A DNA stretch of 64,000 bases from Gossypium raimondii (taxonomy: Eukaryota > Streptophyta > Magnoliopsida > Malvales > Malvaceae): contig NC_068569.1 of the NCBI RefSeq assembly GCF_025698545.1, positions 19,654,001 through 19,718,000 of the forward strand, read 5' to 3'. A model generated the notes under the pieces. The model did no database searches, was not told where the DNA came from, and saw only the letters and a list, made by a program, of their open reading frames with translations. Shown here piece by piece: positions 43,939 through 54,859 of this stretch. Numbering within the stretch: position 1 is the first letter of the stretch; each line of letters opens with the position of its first letter. A program made the position numbers and the translations under genes.

Positions 43939-46575
43939 TTATCTGGGGCCTGAGATTTGTTGTGAAGAGATATACGAAAGGCATGTATTTGAACCACTTG
44001 TATTTTTACTACTACGAGTAGCATTATCTTGTTGAAAAAACACGAAATGAGCATCGCTTTGCCTATTATCCCCTTCTGCCATGGAAGCCTCTGTAAATGT
44101 GCGGCCATAATAGCGCAAAAAGTTCAAGGATTCCACTCTAGGCTGACCTAAAGGAAGCCCACCTTCCAACATCCCAACAACAGCAGCCATGCTTGGCCGA
44201 AGTGCAGGCTCCTCGTGAACGCAACATAAAGCGATCCGCACTAGTTTCTCCACTTCGTTATTGTTTACTCGCTCCTCGAGTCTCGGATCTGCCAGCTCCA
44301 AGTATCTGCCCTGTTCATGCATCTCGAGTGCGAATAATGGGAAATAAACCAATCCCGCTACCGATGACGTTGAGGAGTTGTTGGCTCCGCCACTGTTGGT
44401 TTCATTGAATGTATGCCTGATTGATTTTAACGAGCAGTTTTTCCTGCCGCTCACCAATTCAAGCAGTACCATCCCGAAACTGTAAACGTCGGTTTTTTCG
44501 GAAATGGCGGAGTTTGTAAGCCATTCCGGCGCTAGATAACCTCGAGTGCCTCTCATTGTTGTGAAGAGACTTGATTGTTCAGGTGTTAGAAGCTTTGAGA
44601 GCCCGAAATCGGAGATCTTTGCCTGGAAATGATCGTGTAAGAGAATGTTTTCTGGTTTAACATCACAATGAATGATCTTATGTTCGCAGCCGCCGTGCAA
44701 GTATGCGAGCCCACGAGCAGTCCCAAGTGCTATATCGAACCTCTCTTGCCATTCCAAGGCTGGACCAATGCCGAAAAGGGATCGATCGAGGGAACCTCTG
44801 TTCATATACTCATAAACCAAAAACCTTTGTCTCCCATGGGCACAAAAACCTCTCAGTTTAACCAAATTGACGTGGTGAATGTTTCCAATGACTGCAATTT
44901 CAGTGCAGAATTCTTTTTTCCCTTGCGTGCCTGGATTTGTTATCTTCTTCACTGCAACAACAGTTTTGTCAGGGAGCGTGCCTTTGTATACTGCACCAAA
45001 GCCACCTGATCCGATTTGGGTCTTGAAATTATGAGTGGCCAATTCAATTTCTTCGTAATTGAACTTTTGGGGCAAGCCTGGAATGTAAAACCCATCGAGA
45101 TCGTCCGACGAGACTGAGTTTTGGTGGCCTAATTTTAACTCTTCAGTTTTGTTGAATTTCCATCTTTTCGACCAGAAAAAAACTAGAGCAGCTAATAGGA
45201 AAACGCCGGTAAAAGGTAAGAGCACAGCGGCAGCTGTTGGGAACTTTTTCCTTTGGTTGCTAATACCATTGTCGCCATCGGGATCAGTCGAAGTAGGTCC
45301 AACAAGTACTTTAACATACCCTTGAAGATCATTTGCACCGGTATCGCTTAATATAATGGACCCTAATTCATTTTCAAGCACGTAGCAAGAACCAGAAGAA
45401 TTTTCGTGGAAAACTCCCAAGCAAGCACAGTTCCCCGTGCATACATCTTGACAAACTGAGAAATTTACACCGTATATATCAGGCTGAGAGAAAACAAGAG
45501 AAAAATACTGCATACCAGAGCCTAGTTTGATATAGGAAACATCCGAAGAATTTGACTCGCTAACGCTGACATTTTTGGTTGAATCACAAGCAGTGGGTAG
45601 AGAGTAAGAACGATCATTTGGCAGACACCCACCAATATTTTGTGAAGCTGAACGAAAACCAGAGGGGCATGAACAAGTGGGGGAATTTGAGGTTGATTCA
45701 CGAGTGCATAATCCCATTTTGCCACAGTTTGTTGGAATTTGACAATTATCAATAGGGCCAACAAATTCCTGAACCCATTTGCCACTAGAGAAACTACTTA
45801 CAGAGAACTGACCTGAAGAACCCAGCTTGGCAATCCGGAAGTTGGTCGTCGACAAGTTAACCCGAATGACAACAGCCGATCCATTACGACCAAGGAGATA
45901 TAGGCCTGTTTTGTTTATTGCCATGTACTCGACATCATAGCTTGAGTCCACATAGGCCTTGGTATCCATGGACAGTTTCCAAAACGCCTGTTTATACCAT
46001 TGCAATATTGCATCAGAAGCTGTAACCGTGAACCTGTAATCACCGGTCGACAAGTTACTTTCCGAGACAGCACTCGACAGATTCGCCCCGACCGAAAGCC
46101 GTTGTCCGAACACAATTGTATCCGTCGGATAACGGAAGCTTTCCCAAAGAGAAGCATTGAATTGATCGAGCAAAACGAGATTGCCCATCTCAGTCAACAC
46201 CAACGCGTGAACCGTTGCTTTTAACCGTGGAGTTGACCATTTGAGATGACCATCTGAGTTAACAATGCTAATTCCTTGGATTGTAAGACCCATTTCGCCA
46301 GAGCTGGAGATGGGAGAATCACGATTGGCTGACCAGATGATGGTGTTGGATTCAACGTGTATGATGCATAAATAAAAGTCGGTTTCCTGAGCTTTGGGAT
46401 TGTAGATGGAAGCTTTGAATGTTCCATTACGAGAGAACAAGAAGGCGCCATTGTCGTTGATAAATTGAAAGTGTGAAGCAGTGAAGTTTGGGGAGATAAA
46501 TTCCGTGAAAGAAACCCCGGAGACGGAAAAGGGATAGAAATTAAGGAGACCGATAAGAAAGAATAAGGATCCCAT
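43939..46575 (-). CDS. G-type lectin S-receptor-like serine/threonine protein kinase, intronless
   Basis: Intact 878-residue protein. The start MGSLFFLIGLLNF at 46575 is preferred over in-frame codons upstream because it begins a signal peptide. Order: signal peptide (1-22), mannose-binding bulb-type lectin (about 28-155, with the SANRDSP and FRYPTDT motifs), EGF-like Cys cluster (278-317), PAN/apple domain (about 330-425), membrane helix (447-468), kinase (521-803). The kinase has the glycine loop IGSGGFGAVY, Lys543, HCDVKPEN with Asp638, DFG at 656-658 and APEW. The residue before Asp638 is Cys, making it a non-RD kinase, a type often linked to immune receptors. It is expected in the plasma membrane. 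It resembles the At5g35370 group; the ligand is unknown. Confidence 0.93.
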   Translation of the reverse strand: MGSLFFLIGLLNFYPFSVSGVSFTEFISPNFTASHFQFINDNGAFLFSRNGTFKASIYNPKAQETDFYLCIIHVESNTIIWSANRDSPISSSGEMGLTIQGISIVNSDGHLKWSTPRLKATVHALVLTEMGNLVLLDQFNASLWESFRYPTDTIVFGQRLSVGANLSSAVSESNLSTGDYRFTVTASDAILQWYKQAFWKLSMDTKAYVDSSYDVEYMAINKTGLYLLGRNGSAVVIRVNLSTTNFRIAKLGSSGQFSVSSFSSGKWVQEFVGPIDNCQIPTNCGKMGLCTRESTSNSPTCSCPSGFRSASQNIGGCLPNDRSYSLPTACDSTKNVSVSESNSSDVSYIKLGSGMQYFSLVFSQPDIYGVNFSVCQDVCTGNCACLGVFHENSSGSCYVLENELGSIILSDTGANDLQGYVKVLVGPTSTDPDGDNGISNQRKKFPTAAAVLLPFTGVFLLAALVFFWSKRWKFNKTEELKLGHQNSVSSDDLDGFYIPGLPQKFNYEEIELATHNFKTQIGSGGFGAVYKGTLPDKTVVAVKKITNPGTQGKKEFCTEIAVIGNIHHVNLVKLRGFCAHGRQRFLVYEYMNRGSLDRSLFGIGPALEWQERFDIALGTARGLAYLHGGCEHKIIHCDVKPENILLHDHFQAKISDFGLSKLLTPEQSSLFTTMRGTRGYLAPEWLTNSAISEKTDVYSFGMVLLELVSGRKNCSLKSIRHTFNETNSGGANNSSTSSVAGLVYFPLFALEMHEQGRYLELADPRLEERVNNNEVEKLVRIALCCVHEEPALRPSMAAVVGMLEGGLPLGQPRVESLNFLRYYGRTFTEASMAEGDNRQSDAHFVFFQQDNATRSSKNTSGSNTCLSYISSQQISGPR

Positions 46576-47641
46576 CAGAGGTGGGGGAAAAGAACTCAAC
46601 GATGGAGGCCTTGTTGATGATAATGGCGGAACTGCTATGGTTTTCTTTATTTGTTTTTTTTTTCCTTCGTGCTCAGCAGGCGTTGACCAATGAAGGTGCA
46701 CACTGAACAAATCCAGATTAATAAAAGTAAAATCAGTTTCATTTGATGTTAACAGCAACTGGGCATGTAAGATAACGAAACATTGCCGGTCAAAGCCAGT
46801 GAAATGTTTGTCTATGATTGTTCCCATGGGTTGAAATAAAATCATATTTATATGAACTAATATTGATTGATTAATAGTTAAAGTGATAATATATTTAAAG
46901 TTCTACCCAAGGAGTAAAATCATAAGCTACTAAACAATTTGGATTCGATATCAAAAAGAAAAAAAAAATGGTGGGTGAATAAAAATATTTTACATTAAAA
47001 AATATATTAACAAATGGTTATTAGTGAAATAATAAAGATTTTTATATGAATTGTTGGTCTTGTATTTGATTCTCAAATAATATTTTTAATTATTTTATTT
47101 GAACTTTATGTAAAAGCATGAAAAATATGAAAATACTCTTATAATAATATTAATTTTCTTTTTAAGCAAGGGCATTTTAGCAATTTCACAGTTAAGTTGG
47201 TGCTGAATTGACTTATGACACCAATTCAGTCTACCATTTTATACATAGTATAGATAAAATATAAAATATAAAAATAATATTTTCATTAATAGTGTTACCC
47301 TTATTATCACAACTAATTAGACTCCGAATACATATTAAGTTATGCTTGTTATATTTAATTATCACTTAATGTTAATAAGGCCTTGGCATAATTGACAATG
47401 GCGGAAGTTTTGGTTTTTGAGTCTCAAGGTTGGAGACCTATTATACGCAATTAAATGTACGAGTCTTTGATCCCCACCATGAACTATTATTATGTGTGGG
47501 TTTTAATCCATTTAGTTAGTACGTAATCTAGATTATTCCAATTTGTAGTTTGTTTGTGCTGAGATAATTTAATTCTTTTTTTTTTGGTAAATAATGAAAC
47601 ATTAGCCAAGGGTAAACTGTACTAGTACCAATCTTCAACTA
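46576..47641. other. Upstream region of the lectin kinase gene and AT-rich intergenic DNA
   Basis: Bases 46576-46900 are probably the leader and promoter. Nothing else is recognised. Confidence 0.4.
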
Positions 47642-48105
47642 TCAATGTATGATCACATGATGGATATTGTCTTCTAGTAGACTTCTCACATATTTTAGTG
47701 GATCTACATGGATAATTAATTGCTCCATTTCGCCTCTAGCCTCTTTAGCAATACAATCAACCACCTTGTTGCTGTCCCTCAAGATCTGGTGAAATGCCAC
47801 ATCCCAATCTTTGAAGCACCACTTGTATGCTTGACAAACTTCACTGTACTTGCTACTCACAGCTAACCTGTTTTGGATGATAGCAATCAATAAAGTATTG
47901 TCGCGTTCAATCTCCACTTGGCGGTATCCTTGTGCCCAAACAAATTTTAATCCTTTAAGCAGTGCTCAAGCTTCAACCTGAAAAATATCTGGCAGTCCTA
48001 TCTTCATCTCAAAGGCCCCCATCCAACCTCAATTTAGTCCTCTCACCATTCCCCCATGGACGCCTTTGGTCTCGTTGTTAACACTGAGCCATTCGCATTC
48101 ACCTT
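47642..48105 (-). pseudogene. LINE RNase H fragment
   Basis: The minus strand reads LKGLKFVWAQGYRQVEIERD, then a frame of 91 residues with VCQAYKWCF and HQILRDSNKVVDCIAKEARG. This is the C-terminal half of an RVT_3 RNase H domain: the EIERD strand, and HxxRxxNxxxDxxAKEA at the end. A stop lies between the upstream helix (EVEA*ALLKG) and the rest, and no reverse transcriptase adjoins. It directly borders the PIF/Harbinger relic. Confidence 0.75.
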
Positions 48106-48186
48106 TATTCATTCGTTATGTTCTTAATTTGTTTGCTAATTAATATAAGATTTATCATTATACATTGATTTATTAGCAAGATAACT

Positions 48187-48189
48187 TTA
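48187..48189. repeat. Target-site duplication TTA of the PIF/Harbinger element, left copy
   Basis: TTA is also present at 49774-49776. Three bases (TWA) is the PIF/Harbinger rule, although a short match is weak evidence alone. Confidence 0.55.
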
Positions 48190-49773
48190 GCGTCGGTTTG
48201 AACAATATAGAGTAAGTAATTGGGTGAAAGTGTAATTATTAGGGTAGTAATTACATTCTTTTGTGATTACAAAAATTATAATTCTCCAAACTGTTTGGTG
48301 ATGAGTGATAATTACATTGCAATTCCTATATAATATTCGAAGTACAAATTATAATTACAGTTTGTAAGTAAACATTTACATAATTTATATATTTTTAAAA
48401 ATATTAATTCCTATAAAATTTGTTAGTATAAATGTTAGTTCAAGAAAGTAGTCAATTATATGATTACTAATAAAATTAACTAGAAAAATAAAATCATATG
48501 CAAATTTATCTAATTATTCTAGCATTTCATATTTTTAGGTATTCCTCTTTAACATTAAACATATACTCTTTATAATCATCCATTGGTCTCTGGATGAGTT
48601 CCTTGTCATCTAAATATAAATAAACATCATTAAAATTATCAATATCTTCTTCTTACATGTACTTTTCAAAGTATGGATATCTCAATTCCACCTACGAATG
48701 AAATTATGAAGTACGCAACATGCTAGTACGATCCATTAACACGATTAATATGAAAAATCTTTTGTTAAAACAACAAATGTTCTCTACCACATTTTAAAAC
48801 TTTGAATGTATTAAATTAAAGAGTTCACAAGTCGTCTTTGATACTTATGTCTAGCTCAATTCTTTCAAATGGTATCATATCCCACGATATCGTATAAGAA
48901 AAACTTTTGTATTTATATAACTAGCATCTACCACATAATACTGGATTCACAGTAAAAGCAGTCTATAACTTTCATTATAAAAATTTATATAAAATTAATA
49001 TAGTGAGAAACTTAGGTTATAAATTTTTTATATAAAGTTATAACTCTTTTATACTACGTAAATTAGATTAAAAATAATATAAACTATATAACTTTTAGAA
49101 AAATAGTTTTATCATGTGTCCAATAACTAACACTTCTCATAAATAATTTTTATTTGCCATTGGTTTAAAAGGTTATTTTTATAAATAAATTATGGCAAAA
49201 ATTATAACATTTTATATAAATAAGTATATTATTTTTATAATGTATAATATGGACACATAAATAAGTTAAGTCTATTTTTTACTATAACTTTTTTATAAAT
49301 AATCATATTATAACATAATTATAACACATAAATTATTTTTATAATATACATTTCATCTGTAACATTAGATCTTTTTAGGATTTAAATAATATAATCTTTT
49401 ATAACTTTATGAGATACACAAATTATTTTTAAAATATAATATTTAGAATTTATAATAAAATTTTAATTTTTTGTCATAATCAACCTAAGCACTTGTAGAT
49501 GTTCATGCTTATAATATAATTTTATAACTTAAACTTATACAAAAAAGTAAATTTTAAAAGTTAAATCATGTAGGAGTGTTTGGAAAGTCATAGAGTAATT
49601 AGATTTTGATGTAATTACTCACGTAATTACTCCAATCCTCACATGCGTAATTACATGTAATTGGGGTGCTCCAATCACACTCAATTCAGTGGGACACACC
49701 AACTACAATAATTATCAAAACATATCACCCTTACACAAAAATCTAATTATTCAGTGCCTTTCCAAACACTACC
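48190..49773 (-). mobile_element. PIF/Harbinger DNA transposon relic
   Basis: Imperfect terminal inverted repeats share a GTTTG core (left GCGTCGGTTTGAAC, inverted right GGTAGTGTTTGGAA) and further pairs of taattac-rich subterminal text. TTA flanks both ends. A decayed Harbinger transposase reads on the minus strand at 48656-48941. Bases 49000-49500 are AT-rich with repeated ttataact motifs and no coding content. Confidence 0.65.
48656..48941 (-). pseudogene. Harbinger (DDE_Tnp_4) transposase C-terminal remnant
   Basis: The minus strand gives YYVVDASYINTKVFLIRYRG, then YHLKEL, then CELFNLIHSKF*NVVEN. This is the family order of VDAGYxN...FLxPYRGxRYHL followed by the ELFNxRHSxLRNVVERxFG region with the final catalytic Glu. 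Stops interrupt it and the first two catalytic Asp regions are not found. Confidence 0.7.
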
Positions 49774-49779
49774 TTAATC

Positions 49780-50073
49780 TAGTAGCATCTAAACAATAAA
49801 TTGAAAATAATTAAGCTTTTAGTATTATTTGATAGGTTTTGGTCTTTGTTTTTAGAACTGGACTAACTAGTCGGATTGGATTAGGAATCGGCTTGGGTAT
49901 TAGTCTAGAACAAGGGATTGGACCGATTAACTTGCAAACTGGTACAAATTGGCCAAAAAATCAAATTTTCTCTATTTTAATATTTATTATTTTTAAATAA
50001 ATTATTTAATTGACCAATTGGAAACTTGTGGTCTAACCAATTCAATCACCAATCTAGTTTCAAAAACTTTGGT
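49780..50073. other. Short intergenic segment
   Basis: Contains ggactaactagtcggattgg and tgaccaattggaaacttgtgg, inverted-repeat-like text that may be a minor repeat. Nothing firm. Confidence 0.3.
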
Positions 50074-51200
50074 TTTGATCTAGATCTCTTTCGTCTTTGG
50101 CTTTTAGAGGAGATAATTCAGAAGATCGTTGGGATACCTCCACCTCATTCGGCAACCGGGGTTGACAAGATTATTTGGAGAGGTACTTCGACTTGTGGTT
50201 TCTCCCTTAAAAATGCTTATATGAAGCTTCAAGAGGGATCATGGAATCCGAAAGAGCCTATGTGAAGAATTTCATGGAAATTTCAAGGACCCCAATAGAT
50301 TAGATTATTTATTTGGCTTGCTTTCAATCAACTCATGCTTACTAAAGTGGAATTAACACGCCGCGGAATAGGACATGATTTAGCCTGTGGGGTTTGTGAT
50401 CATGGTCCTGAAGATGTGTTACATGCTATTAGGGATTGTCCTGTAACAGCAAGGAATATTTGGGACCAATTAATCCCTCTTGATTGGTATTCTAGATTCT
50501 ATGCAGGTAACATACATGAGTGGCTAGATTCTAACCTTGAAAATCAGCACGACTGGTGTTTGGGAGATGTGGACTGGCAATGTCTTTTCGGGATCACTGC
50601 TTGGCGTATTTGGAAGAATCTCAAATTTTTTATCTTCCAAGGTGCTTCATGGAGTGTTAGTGAAACTATTAAACCGCTTTATATATTTGGGCAAAGCAGT
50701 ACCTATCTACTACTATAGGGCAAGACGAATGAAACACGAGGTGAGTCTCCGTTTTCTGAATTAGCTAAAGGTTGGGTATGTTTGAGTACAAATGGATCTG
50801 TCCAGAAATAAGCTGAGTTCGTGGTGACAGGGGGAATTTTTCGTGATCGAGATGGAGAGTGGATTATTGGTTATAATAGATTTATGGGTAATTGTCCTCT
50901 TTTTTATGCGAGTGGTGGGGTATTTTGGACGGTCTGAGTCTTCTTATTGAGTGAGGATATGACAAGGTGCTTATTCAGTCTGACTGTTTCAAGGTGGTCA
51001 TAGTTATCCAAGCGAATTCTCTAGAAAGGTACAATTCTGCCTTGATTAGGAGGATCCATCAGATGTTATTCCGGTTTAGACAGTAGAAAGAGAGGATAAT
51101 AAAGAAGCTGATTGCTTGGTCAATTTGGTCCAACATAGAACATATAATTTACTTTTGTTTGAGACCTCCCCGTTGGATGGGATAGTCTAGTTTTTGTAAT
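50074..51200 (+). pseudogene. LINE reverse-transcriptase C-terminus: zf-RVT plus RNase H remnant
   Basis: The first frame (to 50265) gives EIIQKIVGIPPP and DKIIWRGTSTCGFSLKNAY. After a stop the next (50335-50718) gives LTKVELTRRGIGHD, then CGVCDHGPEDVLHAIRDCP and WRIWKN, which is the zinc-binding zf-RVT domain (CxxC...H....C). A degenerate RNase H follows at 50777-51150 (GGIFRDRDGEWIIGYNRFMG, then IQSDCFKVV in a shifted frame). The reverse transcriptase fingers and palm are absent, as in 5'-truncated LINEs. Confidence 0.8.
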
Positions 51201-52462
51201 TAGTTTAGTTATGCTTTTTCTTTTTCACAATTATGGATTTTTTTACTATAATATTTTGAAATATTATATCTATCAACTAATAACTACTAATATTAATATA
51301 GATTAAATGTGAGAGAGAGTTCTTTGAAGAGAAAATATTAAGAGAGTGACTGGTTCTAAGAAAATTAAAATTAAGGAAAGTAAAAATATATTATTTAATG
51401 AATTAAAATTAAATGTATAAAATTAGGTGTCATGTATGTTAAATTAGAAGTTATTATATATATGAGTTAATATATGATATTTCACAATATATAATTTTAT
51501 ACATAACTAATGAAACAGTTAAGATAATGCGAAGCCTTATTACAAACTATTTCAAATAACATAGCTTCTAGCATGTGGTACTCTTATTCTACAAGCCATA
51601 GGGACATGCAAAATTTATATTTTGTTTGAGGAAAAGTGATTGTACGAAACAGTGATTTCATACTATTTATATCTTTTTTAAATAATTTAATGTTACATCA
51701 ATATTTTCATCCCGTAATAATATTTTAAACTGATGGATTCATTTGTATTATTCTTAATTTTCATTTCCGATTCTTTAATTATCCAATAATATAGAATGAT
51801 GAAAGTATGGGTCTCATATTAATATTTTAGTAGACCTTCCATAATTTAAAATAAGTGATAGGTAAAAGGTGAAGTCTCCGTCCTAATAGTATCTCGAAAG
51901 GTCGATTTGAATAAAATTCCCCTACATAATGAACCGTACGTTACTTTTTTTACATCAAAACATTCAAATTTAAGGCGAATATTTTAATGAAATCCGTACA
52001 AAGAAACTATTAATGGCGTAAGTTAACATGCTTAAACTTTGAAACTTCAGCGTTTAGGGGAAGTTGAATGGAGTGATTAAAATTTCTTTCATTACTTAAA
52101 ATGTATCAATTTTAAATAAAATAATTTGATTTAGTCAAATACAGAAGTAATCAAATTAGTGAACAGTGGTTTATTAATGTAACAATCAAGTTGGCCTTAT
52201 TGACTCTTAACCCCCAAAAAAGCCATAATAAAATGTCAAATTAATCAAATGGGTTTACTGTTTTTGCACGTAACAAGTCGGTGTTTAATTTTGACAAATG
52301 TTGTAGGAAAAACAAAAGTACTATTAATGAAAGGATATTATCATGCTGGTATATGTCTTAAGTAACGCATTAATGGTTTAGTCATCCGCGTACATTTTTA
52401 AGTCTAAACATATGCTTCTTAGGCCGATTGAGTTTTAACTTGATTGGTATGAATATTGTTAT
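51201..52462. other. AT-rich intergenic DNA
   Basis: No gene or bounded repeat recognised. Confidence 0.4.
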
Positions 52463-52800
52463 TGTTAGAGTTGTGTGATTAGAATCCTACTTTATCCGAT
52501 CTGAAAAGCTTGAGGTATAACTCACTTGTTAAATAAATAAAATTTTGATCTGGGTTGAAAATGTGATACGGACCATACTGCACAAGTTGAATCTGTATAT
52601 GACTATGCTTCTTCTATTATGCATTGATTATAACAGGATTGTTTAACTCTTAAAACGCATGTAGCCGAAAACCTCTTATACTGTTGTTTTTCAATAGTAG
52701 TGAATTTTTCTTCCTATGTTTATGGCTTTTCTCGATAAGAGTTTTCAACGTAAAATTCGTGTGTTCTTATTTTTCTTTTTTATTACTTTGCGACCATTCC
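52463..52800 (+). repeat. Copia LTR fragment
   Basis: Begins TGTTAGAGTTGTGTGA, the same start as the complete Copia LTR at 11984, and contains cgtaaaattcgtgtgttctt-type text as in the U5 region of that family. The end is lost and no primer site follows. Probably a decayed solo LTR of a related family. Confidence 0.6.
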
Positions 52801-53544
52801 TGCTATCATTTTCGACCCATAGTATATCAATTGCCAATATAGGAGGACATGGGTTCAAATGCGTTGAACAGCATTGTCCTCCTATTTGTGGGTTTGGGAT
52901 GAGCTATGAGTAGTTTTAAATATAATGTCGAAAAAAACAAACATTATCGTAACCTATAATGAAATTGTTGAAAAAAAATAAGTTTATTCGGCGATTAATA
53001 TACAATTGATTATGTAAACAACTATACGAATAATTTGACATCATTTAGACTTACTATTAGTCATAAAAACAACTTGTGGATTGATTTTGATTTTACCAGT
53101 GCAGAGTAATAATAAATTATTAGACTAGAAATCTTAATCCGAGCTAGCAAATACCAACAGATGGGTTTGCATTGATTGCCAACCTACCTGCCTAGCCGTA
53201 GCTGCTAACGGCAAACGGCTTAAATTCAAGTCTCCGCCAGCCAACAGCAAGTTGTGTCCCTTGGATTATATATTGCATATAATAATGTGAAAGACTTAAT
53301 TTGGTACATGAATCTCGTTACGCCTGCAACTGCTGGTTTTCGGGATTTAGATTCAGAATCCCCTCCATGATTGGTTGTGAGTTGTCGCCCCATCCATCAT
53401 CTCTTTAATTTTCAACTCTCCTGTTCCGATTCCTATTATTTTACCATCGACTATCCTTTTGTTTACATTATTTTATTGTTGAGATGCATCCACCAAAACC
53501 ATCACAAAGATTTAGGGATATTTACAGATTAGTATATTTTTTTA
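52801..53544. other. Intergenic DNA
   Basis: No coding region recognised; 53160-53460 is less AT-rich but has no identifiable motif. Confidence 0.35.
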
Positions 53545-53935
53545 AAGGAAAATTTATTAATTCATTCAATGAATGAGATGATATAATTTAGAGAGAAAAA
53601 TAACAAACACCTGATGTATTTATTGAAGGATAAACTCCATCAACACAACAAAAGCTTCAACTTCAGCATCAATAGAACATTATGGCACGCTGACAATTGG
53701 TTCTGTCACAAATCAAGCATAACATATCAAGAATGATTGCAATGGTCCAAAGCGGCGGTTATAAATCGGCAAAAGAATCGAGCATCCACCAAACTAAAGA
53801 GGACGGCAACAAAATCAACCCTAAAATCACTCGCAAAAGCAAGACTACATGTATAAGCAAGACTAAAAAGCGTACTACAAGAATAGACAAAAACTTCTAA
53901 AAGTGAAGGCTTATTAAACAATGGAAAAACAAACA
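53545..53935 (+). repeat. Dispersed repeat family, copy A
   Basis: Shares with 60925-61330, in the same orientation, blocks such as aagaatcgagca(t/c)ccacca, ttctgtcaca/tttgtcaca and ctccatcaa; with 33481-33720 it shares an inverted core. On the minus strand both large copies translate in one frame to similar text (LVDARFFCRF here, LVGARFFCCF in the other), so the family may derive from a coding 3' end of a retroelement. Confidence 0.75.
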
Positions 53936-54859
53936 AAAAAAACATATAAAACTTAAAACAACACGAATCCAAACTGACTCATGAAATCATTTATTATTTT
54001 GAAATACTCTCAAAACAGAAAGAGATTAAGAATTCAACGAAAAGCTACCCACTTTCTAAAAGAAACTGTCGGTAGTTAGTGGTGTTTCAACTATGATAGG
54101 CATCGTCATCTGTCCATCACAACTTGTGAAGACAACAAAGATACCCACAAAATAGATCTGTAAACTGAAAAGAGAAAAGAGCATGGACTGAATGAGAAGA
54201 AGAAAGAAAAAGAGGGTTGACGGGTAGGAGAAAAAAACGTACGGTAGACAATAACAAAAAGACAAGAAGCAAACGACTTGGAGAAAAAAAAGTTATTAGG
54301 GTTTTTTTTTTACAAACTAGTGTATTTGTGTTCATATGTTTTGTTATTCAAAGTAAATCAAATTTTAGTTAGTTTATAATTTTATGATTTTGACGAATAT
54401 AATGTAAAATTAGAGTCAATTATTATATTTGACGAAGAAGAATATCACGATAAATTAATTTCTTTCTCTTAATCTTTTCTCTTTTGTTACATAAACCCTT
54501 AGTGAGGAGACTAAAACTTTCTATTAGTTTATGTGTAGCCCTAGTAAGTATAAGGATGACCAATGTATATATGATCAACTTTAATCCAATATAATTATGT
54601 AGCAATCGAATGAGCCGATAAGATGTAATGTCTATTAATTTAAATAATTCAACCACTTTAAATTGAACCATTTAATTTATATACTTTTGATTCATAATAT
54701 GAACTAAAATCTTACATCTCCCACTTGGATCGATGCAATAAAATATTAACTTTAATAACATAAATATTGAATACCCATAAGAAAATATTAATCATCATTT
54801 TTACCATATTATAATAAATTGAAAATGAGATATTTAATTAACATGCATATCATCACAAT
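53936..54859. other. AT-rich intergenic DNA
   Basis: No gene recognised. Confidence 0.4.
54855..54859. repeat. Target-site duplication, left copy (ACAAT)
   Basis: ACAAT also follows the element at 57613-57617. Confidence 0.85.

Noticed and set aside
44193..46451. Several 70-110 codon frames on both strands over the lectin kinase
   Set aside because: They are alternative frames of the intact 878-codon gene.
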